Source: an uncultured SAR86 cluster bacterium (GTDB lineage Bacteria > Pseudomonadota > Gammaproteobacteria > Magnimaribacterales > Magnimaribacteraceae). From it: a DNA stretch of 64,000 nt. How positions within the stretch are numbered: position 1 is the stretch's first letter; every line of letters begins with the position of its first letter. Both the position numbers and the translations under genes were made by a program. The notes beneath the pieces were generated by a model that did not search any database, was not told the DNA's origin, and was given only the letters and a program-made list of their open reading frames with translations. This document shows positions 48,812 through 58,694 of this stretch, one piece after another. The DNA lies in contig CALJVP010000002.1 in the NCBI GenBank assembly GCA_937773605.1, positions 124,001 through 188,000 on the forward strand, given 5' to 3'.

Positions 48812-48940
48812 CATAAATAAACAATCTTCACTCTTAAAGAGCTTCAAAGCAAAGTAAAAACCTTTAAATAATAAACAATAATTAAAATCGTAAATTTTTA
48901 GTTCATACAGTTAACTCTTTTAACTGTAATCTCTTTAAAA

Positions 48941-50320
48941 ATGATTAATAAAGAAATATCTAAATTTAGCTTTAAAGATAGTTTCATCTACGGCTCTCCT
49001 GCTATAGGCGCTGGGTACATGTACCTACTAATGGCGATCTATGTAATGAAATTTGCAACTGATATTTTATTAATAGCTCCTGCCATAGTTGGGTTAATTT
49101 TTAGTATCTCTAGAGTTTGGGATGCAATTAATGATCCTCTGGTTGGTTATTTATCTGATAAAACAAAATGGGCCTTAGGAAGAAGGAGAAGTTGGCTACT
49201 AATAAGCATAGTACCAATATCTATATTTTACCTCATGGTTTTCTTCCCTCCTCAATATGAAGATGAAAAGATTCTTACTTTTTGGTTTGCAATTGGCATT
49301 CTAGGTTTTTATACCTCGATGACTATATTCGTTGTTCCTCATCTTTCATTGGGTGCAGAACTTTCATCGGACTATCATGAAAGAAGTAAAATTTTTGGAG
49401 TACGCCATTTTTTCTACACAGTAGGTTCAGCTTTATCACTAATTAGCTTTTATTTATTTATCACTGCAGAGCAAAATAACAGAGAGTCACTCAGAGAGAT
49501 TATATTTAACCACTCAATAATAGCCGTCATAATTACGTCTACTCTAATTCTTTATTCAGTTTATAAACTTAAAGAAAGATCCGACTACTCGAACCGTGAA
49601 TTAAAAAATCCTTACAGAGCCTATAAAGATGTTTGGGAAAACCCACACGCTAGATTACTAATTATAGCTACATTTATAGAGCACGTAGGAAGTGCAGCAA
49701 TAGCTGTATTAACATTATATGTTGCGCAATATATTGTCGGTGCAGCTCATTGGGCGCCTCTTTTTATACTTTGCTACCTTATACCTTCTGCATTTTCTGT
49801 TCCCCTTTGGCTTCCCCTGTCCATTAAATTTGGAAAAGTCAGACTCTGGATTGCATCAATGACCCTTACTGGTGTCTCGTTTGGATCCATGTTTTTAATA
49901 CTCTTTATTGATGATGTGAATACAAAAATTATTTATGTATTGGTAGCTGCTTTTTTTGCTGGACTTGCCAATGGTTGTGGCAGCACTGTAGGCCCTTCTA
50001 TTCAGGCAGACGTAATAGATTATGATGAGAACTTAACTGGAGAAAGGAAAGAAGGTTCCTATTTTGCTGCATGGAGTTTTATTTATAAAGCTTCGGCAGG
50101 TGTAATGCTTTTATTAACTGGCTTTAGTCTTCAGCTTGCTGGTTTTATTCCAAATCAAGATCAAACCTTTGAAGTTAAATTTGTATTAGCAACACTCTAT
50201 TGTCTATTTCCTCTTGCCTGTTGCCTCATAGGAGCGTATCTCTTAACCAAGTTTAAACTTAACGAAGAAGAGTGCAGAATAATAAGAGAATCTCTAGATA
50301 AGAAAAATTTAACTAATTAG
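48941..50320 (+). CDS. GPH-family (MelB-like) sodium- or proton-coupled symporter
   Basis: 459-residue major-facilitator transporter of the glycoside-pentoside-hexuronide:cation type, with about twelve transmembrane segments. Family landmarks are WDAINDPLVGYLSDKTKWALGRRRSWLL near residues 60-90 (the Asp residues correspond to cation-site residues in MelB) and QADVIDYDENLTGERKEGSYFAAWSF in the second half. The substrate is probably a sugar or glycoside but cannot be read from sequence. It converges on the TauD-type gene, with a four-base overlap. Confidence 0.88.
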   Translation: MINKEISKFSFKDSFIYGSPAIGAGYMYLLMAIYVMKFATDILLIAPAIVGLIFSISRVWDAINDPLVGYLSDKTKWALGRRRSWLLISIVPISIFYLMVFFPPQYEDEKILTFWFAIGILGFYTSMTIFVVPHLSLGAELSSDYHERSKIFGVRHFFYTVGSALSLISFYLFITAEQNNRESLREIIFNHSIIAVIITSTLILYSVYKLKERSDYSNRELKNPYRAYKDVWENPHARLLIIATFIEHVGSAAIAVLTLYVAQYIVGAAHWAPLFILCYLIPSAFSVPLWLPLSIKFGKVRLWIASMTLTGVSFGSMFLILFIDDVNTKIIYVLVAAFFAGLANGCGSTVGPSIQADVIDYDENLTGERKEGSYFAAWSFIYKASAGVMLLLTGFSLQLAGFIPNQDQTFEVKFVLATLYCLFPLACCLIGAYLLTKFKLNEEECRIIRESLDKKNLTN

Positions 50321-51153
50321 ACCAAAGCAGAACCTTCTATGGTTATTCGATGCATCAACCTTCTTTCTCCATGGTAATCATTTAAAGCATTATGCCAAGT
50401 GCACCTGTTGTCCCAAAAAGCTATAGATCCTGGAGACCACTTAAACCTAGTTGTGTTATTTTCGCAGGCAGCATGATCATATAAATAATTTAATAACGGT
50501 TTAGACTCTTCATCAGTCCAGCCCTCAAATCTTAATGTGAAAGCACGGTTTACATACAAGGCTTTCTTTTTACTTTCAGGATGAGTAATTATAACTGGAT
50601 GTATGGCATCTTGAGTTGCAAGCTCAGAATTTACTATTCTGCCTTTAGATGATTTTGAATAAACGGAACCGTCTCCGAATATATGTCTACTTGAATGAAT
50701 AGCATTAAGATTTTCTAAAGTTACTTTCATACCATCAGACAAATTTTCGTAAGCCTTATACATGCTGGCAAATAAAGTATCACCTCCTTTACTAGGTATT
50801 TCTTTTGCTAAGAGTATAGAGCCCAAAGCAGGAATCTGATCATAGGAATGATCAGTGTGCCATTCACCGCCAATATTCCCCTTTTGATCTGGCTCTTTTC
50901 TTACTTCAGCTATCTGATCATATCCTTCAACTTTAGCAAAAAAGCGATTTATATTTATCTTTCCCCATTGTTCAGCAAATCGAATCTGGTCTTCCGGTGT
51001 TAGATTTTGATTCCTAAAGAAAATTAAACCATTCTCAATAAATGCTTCTCTAATTTCTTCAAACAGTGACTCAGGTACTTTTTTTGTTAGATCTACTCCT
51101 TGGATTTCAACTCCTACATTTCCTGGGACTGGCTGTATATTTATTTTATTCAT
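50317..51153 (-). CDS. TauD/TfdA-family Fe(II)/2-oxoglutarate dioxygenase
   Basis: 278-residue non-haem iron oxygenase. The iron triad is visible as WHTDHSY (His and Asp) and a distal His in FWDNRCTWHNALNDY; the 2-oxoglutarate Arg is in GERRLMHRITI. Family members release sulfite from taurine or cleave aryloxyacetates and other sulfonates or esters; the substrate here is unknown. Its start overlaps the preceding hydrolase stop by one base, so the two are co-transcribed. Confidence 0.92.
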   Translation of the reverse strand: MNKINIQPVPGNVGVEIQGVDLTKKVPESLFEEIREAFIENGLIFFRNQNLTPEDQIRFAEQWGKININRFFAKVEGYDQIAEVRKEPDQKGNIGGEWHTDHSYDQIPALGSILLAKEIPSKGGDTLFASMYKAYENLSDGMKVTLENLNAIHSSRHIFGDGSVYSKSSKGRIVNSELATQDAIHPVIITHPESKKKALYVNRAFTLRFEGWTDEESKPLLNYLYDHAACENNTTRFKWSPGSIAFWDNRCTWHNALNDYHGERRLMHRITIEGSALV

Positions 51154-51950
51154 TACAAATACTTTAAAAAAAATAGAGATTGAAGATCAGCCACTACTCT
51201 ACCATATTCATTCTTACCATCGAAAGCATGATCTTCTTCTGAGAATATATGCATCTCAGCAGGAATATTATATTTCAGTAGTTTTTTATACAGGTCATTG
51301 CTATCCCGAAGACTGACTACATTGTCTTTAGAACCATGAACCAACATTGTTGGAACGTAATGCTTATTTATATAGTTAATAGGACTAGCTGCATCGTAAT
51401 CACTTTGTTCAGCTTCTTCTCCCATTAAAGCCAGGAATGCATTATCTAATGGATCTGTGTTATCTAATTTTTTAATTCTTGCAGGCGGGTATATTGCACA
51501 AACAGCCTTTACATAAGAGGACTCATTATTATTGTAACCCTGTCCTCCAAATTTCTTAATCTTAGTTGCTGCCATCAATGCAAGATGTCCACCTGCAGAA
51601 TTTCCACTTACTCCTACTCGTTCTTTGTCTATTCCCAGTGAATCAGAATTTTTTCTTAAATAACTTAAAGCGCAATTAATATCTTTTATTTGAGCAGGCC
51701 ATACTGCTTCGGTTGAAAGACGATAAGAAGTACAAAGAGTCACAAACCCTAAACGTGCTAATAAAATCGCATAACCTCTAAGTTGGGTTCTATCTCCTTC
51801 TCTCCATCCACCCCCATGGACAAATAATATTGCCGGTCTTTCACTACTATCAATTGGAGGTAAGAATAAATCAGCGTGTAAATCTCTTTCACCCGCTTTA
51901 CCGATAACAACTCCGTCTTGGATTTTTACTTGGCCATCTTGAATTTTCAT
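51153..51950 (-). CDS. Alpha/beta hydrolase, HSL/carboxylesterase-like
   Basis: 265-residue esterase-like enzyme. The oxyanion-hole motif HGGGW, the nucleophile elbow GNSAGGH (Ser), a late Asp in HGSKDNVV and His in EEDHAFDG complete the triad. It resembles kynurenine formamidase/BD-FAE-like esterases. No signal peptide is seen, so it is cytoplasmic. It lies upstream of the TauD-type gene and may act on the same compound; this is inference. Confidence 0.9.
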   Translation of the reverse strand: MKIQDGQVKIQDGVVIGKAGERDLHADLFLPPIDSSERPAILFVHGGGWREGDRTQLRGYAILLARLGFVTLCTSYRLSTEAVWPAQIKDINCALSYLRKNSDSLGIDKERVGVSGNSAGGHLALMAATKIKKFGGQGYNNNESSYVKAVCAIYPPARIKKLDNTDPLDNAFLALMGEEAEQSDYDAASPINYINKHYVPTMLVHGSKDNVVSLRDSNDLYKKLLKYNIPAEMHIFSEEDHAFDGKNEYGRVVADLQSLFFLKYL

Positions 51951-51970
51951 AATATTTATAAGTTTTCTTC

Positions 51971-52003
51971 AAAAAAAAAGGCATCAGAAAATGATGCCTT
52001 TTA
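51971..52003 (-). terminator. Strong intrinsic terminator after the 77-residue membrane protein
   Basis: Stem AGGCATCA/TGATGCCT (51979-51986 with 51992-51999), extended by A-T pairs, loop of five bases, and a run of nine A on the plus strand (51971-51979), giving a U-tract for minus-strand transcription. It ends 13 bases past the gene's stop. With Ts also on the other side it may act in both directions. Confidence 0.88.
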
Positions 52004-52016
52004 TTTAGATCCTTCT

Positions 52017-52250
52017 CTATGAAGAGCGGCTATTCCAAACACTTAAAATAATAAGTAATGCAATAATAACTCCAAGACCTTCCGATCCAAGAGCAGCAAC
52101 AACTCCTTCCACATTCCCTAAAATTCCACCCAAGAAAGGTGCATTTGGACCGAACAGTATTGCTACCAATATTGCCACAGCAACTACCAGTCCTAATATC
52201 TTAGTTACTTCCCATAACCAATATTTGATGTTGTTAAATAAATCAGTCAT
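52017..52250 (-). CDS. Small Gly/Ala-rich membrane protein, paralogue A (unknown function)
   Basis: 77 residues, no family recognised. It has two hydrophobic segments: about 17-34 (LGLVVAVAILVAILFG) and about 52-72 (GLGVIIALLIILSVW), joined by a glycine-rich loop (FLGGILGNVEGVVAALGSEG). The C-terminal half aligns with the 71-residue neighbour at 52330: FG....F.G..LGN..G.V..LG.EG..G. AGAGGT lies five bases before the ATG. It is bounded by its own terminator and by that of the paralogue, so it is probably expressed alone and strongly. Confidence 0.75.
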   Translation of the reverse strand: MTDLFNNIKYWLWEVTKILGLVVAVAILVAILFGPNAPFLGGILGNVEGVVAALGSEGLGVIIALLIILSVWNSRSS

Positions 52251-52273
52251 TCGAACCTCTTTTTTTATTCTAT

Positions 52274-52310
52274 AAAAAAAGAAGGGGGTACCTTAGAGGC
52301 CCCCCTTCTT
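52274..52310 (-). terminator. Strong intrinsic terminator after the 71-residue membrane protein
   Basis: Ten-base stem AAGAAGGGGG/CCCCCTTCTT (52279-52288 with 52301-52310), the most G/C-rich hairpin in the region, followed on the minus strand by a seven-T run (52280-52274). It begins 20 bases after the stop of the paralogue B gene and ends 24 bases before the start of paralogue A. Confidence 0.9.
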
Positions 52311-52329
52311 AAATAGCTAAGTTTGAGAC

Positions 52330-52545
52330 TTATCTATAAAGGTCAAGCAGGACAGCCAATACAACCAATCCAACAATTCCTTCACCACCTAGAGTATTTA
52401 CTAAACCTAGTAAATTACCAAGCACATCGCCTACAAAAGCAACATCCCCGAAAACAACTCCAGCTGCTACACCCAAACCTACTAAAGATACTACTATCCC
52501 AGTAAGCGAGCCTATAACGTCTCTCAACATATTTAAAGCATTCAT
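52330..52545 (-). CDS. Small Gly/Val-rich membrane protein, paralogue B (unknown function)
   Basis: 71 residues, no family recognised. It has hydrophobic segments at about 13-33 and 50-68, with several GxxxG-like spacings (VGLGVAAGVVFG, LGNLLGLVNTLGGEG). It is a tandem paralogue of the gene at 52017. The start is most likely ATG 52545; an internal ATG five codons later is possible. It follows pnp by 121 bases and is closed by its own strong terminator. Confidence 0.75.
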   Translation of the reverse strand: MNALNMLRDVIGSLTGIVVSLVGLGVAAGVVFGDVAFVGDVLGNLLGLVNTLGGEGIVGLVVLAVLLDLYR

Positions 52546-52666
52546 ATTTCACCCATATTTTTAGCTAAACAAACGCCCAGAAAATTCTGGACTAACTCAT
52601 TTAACAGCAAGGAGGTAATTAAAACAAAAATTTGCTAGCACAAATTATTCTTTATTACAAATATTT

Positions 52667-54751
52667 TTACTCTTCCACACCTTTCATTGTAAGGCGAATT
52701 TTTCCCTGACGATCGACTTCAAGGACCTTAACTTTTATCTCATCTCCTTCAGTTAAGTGATCAGTAACCTTTTCAACCCTTTCCTCTGAAATTTCTGAGA
52801 TATGAACAAGCCCATCCGTACCAGGCATGATTGTTACAAAAGCTCCGAAGTCCATGATATTTGCAACTTTACCTGTGTAAATTTTATTCACTTCAGGTAC
52901 TGCCGTAATCTCTTCAATTCTGCTTAGAGCTGATGCTCTTGATTCAGGAGTGTCTCCATAAATAGTAACCTTTCCATCATCTTCTACTTCAATAATAGCA
53001 CCTGTCTCTGCAGTAAGAGCTCTGATAGTTTCTCCGCCCTTTCCTATAACGTCTCGTATCTTCTTTGTATTAATTTGAATTACTACTGCCTGCGGTGCCT
53101 TGTCAGAAAGCTCTTCTCTTGAAGATGAAATTACTTCATTCATCTTTTCTAGAATATGAGCTCTTGCTTTTTCCGCTTTTTCTAAGGCAACTTCAAATAT
53201 CTCTTCTGTGATACCATCAATCTTAATATCCATTTGCAATGCTGTTATTCCTTCTGAAGTTCCAGCAACTTTGAAATCCATATCTCCTAGGTGATCTTCG
53301 TCACCCAAGATGTCAGTAATTACTGCAAACCCTTCTTCTTCCTTTACAAGGCCCATAGCAATTCCAGCCACTGGTGAACGCACAGGTATACCAGCATCCA
53401 TTAGAGCTAAACTTGAGCCACAAACGCTTGCCATAGAACTGGAACCATTTGATTCAGTAATTTCTGAAACAACCCTTATCGTGTAAGGAAAATCCTCTGG
53501 GCTAGGCAAGACGGCTTCTAAAGCTCTTCTTGCTAGTTTTCCATGACCTATTTCACGTCTTTTTGGACCAGACATAAAGCCCGCTTCTCCAACTGAATAA
53601 GGAGGGAAGTTATAGTGAAGCATGAATTGGTCTTTAAATTCTCCTTCAATTGCATCGATAAGTTGAGCTTGTCTTGGTGACCCTAAAGTTGCAGTAACAA
53701 CGGCTTGTGTTTCACCTCGAGTAAACAATGCTGAGCCGTGAGTGTTCTTAAGAACACCTGTTTCAACAAATATAGGCCTAACTGTATCTAAGTCTCTTCC
53801 GTCTATTCTGGCCTCACCTTTGATAAGCTTTGTTCTTACAATTTTCTTTTCTATTTTTTTAACCGCATCCATTAAGTCAGATTTTTTTGGAGAATCTTCA
53901 TCTTCGGATATCATGGATTTAACAATTGTGTCTTTTACGACATTTAAAGATTGAACTCTTTCCTGTTTGTCTTGGAGTTTATAAGAATCGGCTATTGCCT
54001 CAGAGTATGACTCTTCTACAGAAGCCAGAAGATCCGCGTCTAAAACTTTCGGCTCATACTCAAAAGTTGGTTTTCCAACATCTTTTGCCATTTCTTTAAT
54101 GGCCTCTATCACTCCTTGCATTTCTTGTTGCGCAAATAATATTCCACCTAACATTTGATCTTCAGATAATTCTTTAGCTTCAGACTCCACCATAATGACA
54201 GCCGCATCACTCCCAGCTATAACCATATCCAAATCAGATTCTTCTAATTCAGTTCTTGTTGGGTTAATGCAATATTGACCGTCTATAAATCCCACCCTTG
54301 CAGCACCAAGCGGTCCATTGAATGGAAGGCCAGAAATAGCAACAGCAGCAGATGCAGCTATAAAAGATAGAATGTCTGGGTCAACGTCTTTATCTGATGA
54401 CATAACCGTACAGATGACTTGGACTTCATAAAGGAAATCTGAATTAAAGAGTGGTCTCAAGGGTCTGTCAATAAGACGTGATGTAAGAGTTTCCTTTTCA
54501 GTAGGTCTTCCTTCTCGTTTAAAGAACCCGCCAGGAATCTTTCCTGTAGCATAAGTTTTTTCTTGGTAGTTAACCGTTAAAGGAAAAAAATCTTGATGTT
54601 CCCCTGGTGCCTTACCTACGACCACAGTTGCTAAAACTTGTGTATTTCCACAAGTAGCTAATACTGCACCGGTAGCTTGTCGTGCTACTTTTCCTGTTTC
54701 TAATAGAATCTCATGATTCCCTAAATTGACTGTTTTTTTATAACTTTCCAT
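52667..54751 (-). CDS. pnp: Polyribonucleotide nucleotidyltransferase (PNPase)
   Basis: 3'-5' phosphorolytic exoribonuclease and degradosome member. It has 694 residues: two RNase PH-like domains separated by a helical linker, a KH domain ([18 protein letters not shown], about 555-575) and a C-terminal S1 domain ([29 protein letters not shown]). The length matches the family (E. coli 711). It is the last gene of rimP-nusA-infB-rbfA-truB-rpsO-pnp, 69 bases after rpsO. Confidence 0.97.
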   Translation of the reverse strand: MESYKKTVNLGNHEILLETGKVARQATGAVLATCGNTQVLATVVVGKAPGEHQDFFPLTVNYQEKTYATGKIPGGFFKREGRPTEKETLTSRLIDRPLRPLFNSDFLYEVQVICTVMSSDKDVDPDILSFIAASAAVAISGLPFNGPLGAARVGFIDGQYCINPTRTELEESDLDMVIAGSDAAVIMVESEAKELSEDQMLGGILFAQQEMQGVIEAIKEMAKDVGKPTFEYEPKVLDADLLASVEESYSEAIADSYKLQDKQERVQSLNVVKDTIVKSMISEDEDSPKKSDLMDAVKKIEKKIVRTKLIKGEARIDGRDLDTVRPIFVETGVLKNTHGSALFTRGETQAVVTATLGSPRQAQLIDAIEGEFKDQFMLHYNFPPYSVGEAGFMSGPKRREIGHGKLARRALEAVLPSPEDFPYTIRVVSEITESNGSSSMASVCGSSLALMDAGIPVRSPVAGIAMGLVKEEEGFAVITDILGDEDHLGDMDFKVAGTSEGITALQMDIKIDGITEEIFEVALEKAEKARAHILEKMNEVISSSREELSDKAPQAVVIQINTKKIRDVIGKGGETIRALTAETGAIIEVEDDGKVTIYGDTPESRASALSRIEEITAVPEVNKIYTGKVANIMDFGAFVTIMPGTDGLVHISEISEERVEKVTDHLTEGDEIKVKVLEVDRQGKIRLTMKGVEE

Positions 54752-54820
54752 AATATTTATTTATTTATTAAATGCCTTGAATTAGACATTATTGTTTTTT
54801 TGATTATTTGATGAGTAGAA

Positions 54821-55090
54821 CTATCTACGTAAGCCTAGATCACCTAGAAGCTTGCTATAAACTTCAGGTTTCTTACCTTTTATGTAATCAAGAAGTTTTC
54901 TTCGTTGATTAACCATTCTTATAAGGCCTGTCCTAGAATGATGGTCTTTTGCATTATCTTTAAAGTGATCTTGCAAAGCATTAATGTTTGCTGTTAACAA
55001 TGCCACTTGGACTTCAGGAGAACCTGTGTCGGTCTCTGTTCGTCCAAAATTTGAAACTATTTCTTTCTTATTCTCTGTACTTAAAGCCAA
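54821..55090 (-). CDS. rpsO: 30S ribosomal protein uS15
   Basis: 89-residue 16S-binding protein. [30 protein letters not shown] and [24 protein letters not shown] are diagnostic, and the length equals that of E. coli S15. It lies between truB and pnp as in most proteobacteria. Confidence 0.98.
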   Translation of the reverse strand: MALSTENKKEIVSNFGRTETDTGSPEVQVALLTANINALQDHFKDNAKDHHSRTGLIRMVNQRRKLLDYIKGKKPEVYSKLLGDLGLRR

Positions 55091-55122
55091 AATCTTTTCC
55101 TCTTATTTTATAAGGGTATACA

Positions 55123-55998
55123 TTACATGGATGGATCACTAAGTAGTCTCTTTGCCGAGACTGTATTTGATGAATCTATACTTCCAATTCCTACAAATAA
55201 ACCGTTATCTGCGTATATTCTTACTATTCCTTTTAATTCTTGTGGGGCATTATAGTCTACTAACTGACCATTCCTAATCTTTTTTGTATCTATTTTATCC
55301 AAGTGTATTCCAGGTATGTGACCTAGTAATGAATCGTAAGGCACTATGGCGCTTTTGTAATCTTCAATATCAGTGCTTTCAAAAGGCACCAGTTTATCTT
55401 TAGTTACATCGCCTACTCTTGTTCTCCTAAGATCTATAACCGTAGCTTTGGTGGACAAAATCTCACCAAGATCTTCAATTAAAGTTCTAATGTAGGTCCC
55501 CTTTGAACAATTGACACGTATTTTTGCTTTAGACCCTTCGCAAGACAGAATTTCTAAGCTAGATATATAAACTTCTCTGGATTTCCTTAAAAAATAGACT
55601 CCTTTTCTTACCCAGGCGTAAAGGGGCTTTCCATTAAATTTGATAGCAGAATACATGGGAGGCACTTGATGTTGCATTCCAAGTAGTTTCTGTAAGGATA
55701 GCTTCAATTCATCATGATCTAAATTGAAAGGCTTATTGTAGATTTCTTCACCTTCTAGATCACCTGTACTTGTCTGTACTCCAAAAAGAACTTGAACTTC
55801 ATATTCTTTTGATTGGTCAGATATGTAGTTACTGAATTTTGTTGCTTCACCTATGCAGAGAGGCAGAACTCCTGTTGCTAGAGGGTCTAGGGTCCCACAG
55901 TGACCTATTTTTTTTATTTTTAAAATCTTCCTCAAGCTGTAAACGCAACTAGCAGAGCTGCGACCAGAAGGTTTATCAATAAGGAGAAAACCATTCAT
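55123..55998 (-). CDS. truB: tRNA pseudouridine(55) synthase TruB
   Basis: Makes pseudouridine 55 in the T-loop of tRNAs. It has 291 residues with the start GFLLIDKPSGRSSASCVY, the catalytic Asp in HCGTLDPLATGVLPLCIG (D38), and RVNCSKGTYIRTLIEDLG; a C-terminal PUA-like segment is present. It overlaps rbfA by four bases. Confidence 0.97.
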   Translation of the reverse strand: MNGFLLIDKPSGRSSASCVYSLRKILKIKKIGHCGTLDPLATGVLPLCIGEATKFSNYISDQSKEYEVQVLFGVQTSTGDLEGEEIYNKPFNLDHDELKLSLQKLLGMQHQVPPMYSAIKFNGKPLYAWVRKGVYFLRKSREVYISSLEILSCEGSKAKIRVNCSKGTYIRTLIEDLGEILSTKATVIDLRRTRVGDVTKDKLVPFESTDIEDYKSAIVPYDSLLGHIPGIHLDKIDTKKIRNGQLVDYNAPQELKGIVRIYADNGLFVGIGSIDSSNTVSAKRLLSDPSM

Positions 55999-56315
55999 TC
56001 TTCAAGGTCAGAAATATCTTCCTTAAAATTAATTTCTGGAGTTCTTCGCATATTTAATCGTTTACTTAGAGTGCTTCTTATAAAACCTTTAACTTTACTA
56101 AGACCAATTAATAAATCTTTATTTTCAACATCAGAAAAACTATTAGAGGATGAATAGTAGATAAATGTTTTTTTCATGTCGGGGGTCATCTCCACTTTGA
56201 TGATAGTTATTCCTGCCAACCTTGGATCCCTGACTTCGGTCGAAAATATTTTAGCTACTTCTGAGTGGATTAAATCTGAGACCCTATCTGAACGCTTAAA
56301 ATCTAAAGAAGGCAT
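55995..56315 (-). CDS. rbfA: Ribosome-binding factor A
   Basis: Cold-shock maturation factor of the 30S subunit. It has 106 residues with a KH-like fold: RVSDLIHSEVAKIFSTEVRDPRLAGITIIKVEMTPDMKKTFIYYS (split by natural motifs) and RTPEINFKEDISDLE. It lies three bases after infB and overlaps truB. Confidence 0.96.
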   Translation of the reverse strand: MPSLDFKRSDRVSDLIHSEVAKIFSTEVRDPRLAGITIIKVEMTPDMKKTFIYYSSSNSFSDVENKDLLIGLSKVKGFIRSTLSKRLNMRRTPEINFKEDISDLEE

Positions 56316-56318
56316 TGA

Positions 56319-58679
56319 TTAATCCAATGTCCTTTTTATTTCTATTCGATCAAACACTTCAATCTTATCTCCCACCTGGACATCTTTATAATTTGCCACT
56401 CCAATTCCGCATTCAGTACCCATAGGAACTTCATTTGCATCATCTTTAAAACGCTTCAAAGAATCCAGCTGACCTTCAAATATAACAATACCTTCTCTGA
56501 TAACTCTTATGGGTTTAGTTCTTTTAATAGTTCCTTCGATTACCATCGATCCGGCAATCAGTCCAAATTTAGGAGACTTAAATAGGTCTTTAACTTCAGC
56601 TGTTCCAAGTATTTCTTCTTTAACTTCTGGAGCAAGGCGTCCTTCTACTGATTTCTTTATTCCATCTATAAGGTCGTAAATAATTGAGTAATAAAGTATT
56701 TCAATAGATTCTTTTTCCGATAATTTTTTTGAAGCGCCGTCTGCTCTAACATTGAAACCTATTACAAAAGAATCTGTTGTTAATGCCAGGTTAACGTCAT
56801 TAGCATTGATTGCACCGACACCCTCATGAACAATATTGATCTTTACTTCTTCGTTCTCAAGATTCTTTATCGAACCAATAATAGCCTCTAAAGAGCCATG
56901 AGTGTCTGCCTTAATAACTATGTTTAATATAGTGTGGTTGGCTAACTCTGACTCAAATAACATCTCTAAGTTAGATATTTGGTTTCGAGCTAATCTAGTT
57001 TCTCTGGCTTTCTTTGATCTTTCAGTAGAAATTTCCTTGGCCATCTTTTCGCTTGTAACCACGACAAATTCTTCTCCAGCTTTTGGTGGAGAATCCAAAC
57101 CACTTATTAAAGCAGGTACGGATGGGCCTGCTTCTTTTAAGATATTGCCATTTTCGTCTACCAAACTTCTTACTTTTTTAGTTTGTTCTCCAACAAGTAT
57201 GCTATCTCCTTTCTTCAAAGTACCTTTTTGTACAAGTATTGTTGCAACTGCGCCTTGACCTTTTTCGGTTGTTGAATCCAAAACAACTCCAAATGCAGGA
57301 CCTTTGTGATGAGCTTTTAATTCCAGAACTTCAGCTTCAAGAGCAACTGCTTCTAGAAGTTCTTTTATACCATCTCCTTTAAGTGCAGAAATGGGCAAAA
57401 ACTGAGTATTACCGCCCCAATCTTCAGGTATCAGGTCTTTGTTAGACAAAGCTGTTTTAACTTTTTCTATATCTGCTTCCTCTCTGTCCATTTTATTGAC
57501 TGCTACCACTATCGGTACACCCGCTGCCTTAGCATGACTGATTGCCTCTTCAGTTTGAGGCTGAAGTCCATCATCTGCTGCTACAACTAAAATTACTATA
57601 TCCGTAGAGTTAGCTCCTCTTGCTCTAACCTCTGAGAATGCCGCGTGCCCAGGAGTGTCAATAAATGCTATTGTTCCATGAGCAGTATTAGCCTGATAAG
57701 CACCAATTTTTTGAGTTATGCCTCCATCTTCTCCTGCTGCTACATTAGTACTCCGAATAAAATCCAATAAAGTAGTTTTCCCATGATCAACATGACCTAA
57801 TACTGAAACAACCGCATTTCTAGGGGTTTCCTCTCCTTCGTAAGTCACCAATTCCATGAGCTTATCTTCTACTTCCACTTCTTCAGCCGGCTCTCCTTTG
57901 TGTCCTAGCTCCTCTGTAACTAAAATTGCCGTATCCTGATCTAAAGGTTGATTAAGTGTTGCCATTACACCCATATCCATTAATTTTTTAACGACCTCTG
58001 CTCCCTTAACAGAAAGGCTCTGAGCTAAATCACTAACTGTCATGGTTTCAGGTACTTGAATTGTCTTTGTTACTGTTTCAGTTGGTCTCTCGAATCCGTG
58101 TTGTGAATCAGTTTTACCAAAATAGCTTTCTCCTTCTATCTCTCTTTGCTCTTTTTTTGTTAGCGGAGTTTTTGGTTTAGGAGCAACTTTATTTTGAGTT
58201 AATGTGGATACCGTGGTTTTCGTTCTTTCTGAAGGCTTATCTTCAATTGTTTTTGCTTTTCTTCTTGTGACCAGCGTTTTACTTTCTAGGTCTTTTTTTC
58301 TTTTTTCTTCTTCTGTTTTCTTTAAGGTTTCTCCTGCAACTCTTTTTTTCTCAATTTCTGTGAAGTCTATTCCTGATGAATCCTCTTTATCTGCTGACGT
58401 GCTATTATTATCTTGTACAACTTTTTTCCTTGTAATAGCAACAGTATTTGAAGGTATTGGAGCTTTTGATTCAGTAGTAGCTTTCTTTTTTAAGGAAATG
58501 GTTTTACCAACCTTAGCTTGTTGATTTTTGAGAAATTCTAGTAGGATTTTTTTGTCAGAATCCGATACATCATCAGCAATACTTGAATGGTCAAGTCCAG
58601 CTTCGTTCATTTGAGAAAGCAAAGTTTCAGCCGGCGTACCGACTATCTTTGCTACTTTTTCTACTGTCAATATTGCCAT
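56319..58679 (-). CDS. infB: Translation initiation factor IF-2
   Basis: GTPase that brings fMet-tRNA to the ribosome. It has 786 residues: an N-terminal IF2-N domain (LTVEKVAKIVGTPAETLLSQMNEAG), a long Lys/Glu/Thr-rich linker (about 50-180), a second IF2-N domain (about 210-260), the G domain with GHVDHGKTT, DTPGHAAF and NKMD, and domains II-IV ending in the fMet-binding C2. It is somewhat shorter than E. coli IF2 (890) owing to the linker. Confidence 0.97.
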   Translation of the reverse strand: MAILTVEKVAKIVGTPAETLLSQMNEAGLDHSSIADDVSDSDKKILLEFLKNQQAKVGKTISLKKKATTESKAPIPSNTVAITRKKVVQDNNSTSADKEDSSGIDFTEIEKKRVAGETLKKTEEEKRKKDLESKTLVTRRKAKTIEDKPSERTKTTVSTLTQNKVAPKPKTPLTKKEQREIEGESYFGKTDSQHGFERPTETVTKTIQVPETMTVSDLAQSLSVKGAEVVKKLMDMGVMATLNQPLDQDTAILVTEELGHKGEPAEEVEVEDKLMELVTYEGEETPRNAVVSVLGHVDHGKTTLLDFIRSTNVAAGEDGGITQKIGAYQANTAHGTIAFIDTPGHAAFSEVRARGANSTDIVILVVAADDGLQPQTEEAISHAKAAGVPIVVAVNKMDREEADIEKVKTALSNKDLIPEDWGGNTQFLPISALKGDGIKELLEAVALEAEVLELKAHHKGPAFGVVLDSTTEKGQGAVATILVQKGTLKKGDSILVGEQTKKVRSLVDENGNILKEAGPSVPALISGLDSPPKAGEEFVVVTSEKMAKEISTERSKKARETRLARNQISNLEMLFESELANHTILNIVIKADTHGSLEAIIGSIKNLENEEVKINIVHEGVGAINANDVNLALTTDSFVIGFNVRADGASKKLSEKESIEILYYSIIYDLIDGIKKSVEGRLAPEVKEEILGTAEVKDLFKSPKFGLIAGSMVIEGTIKRTKPIRVIREGIVIFEGQLDSLKRFKDDANEVPMGTECGIGVANYKDVQVGDKIEVFDRIEIKRTLD

Positions 58680-58694
58680 TTAATATATAACCTT

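Noticed and set aside
48624..48824. Minus-strand frame opposite the 61-residue membrane protein
   Set aside because: The plus-strand frame has the better ribosome-binding site and a sensible membrane-protein composition.
52577..52590. Inverted repeat CCAGAA-AA-TTCTGG between pnp and the small membrane gene
   Set aside because: A six-base stem with no U-tract on the pnp strand; not convincing as a terminator, and no known operator fits.
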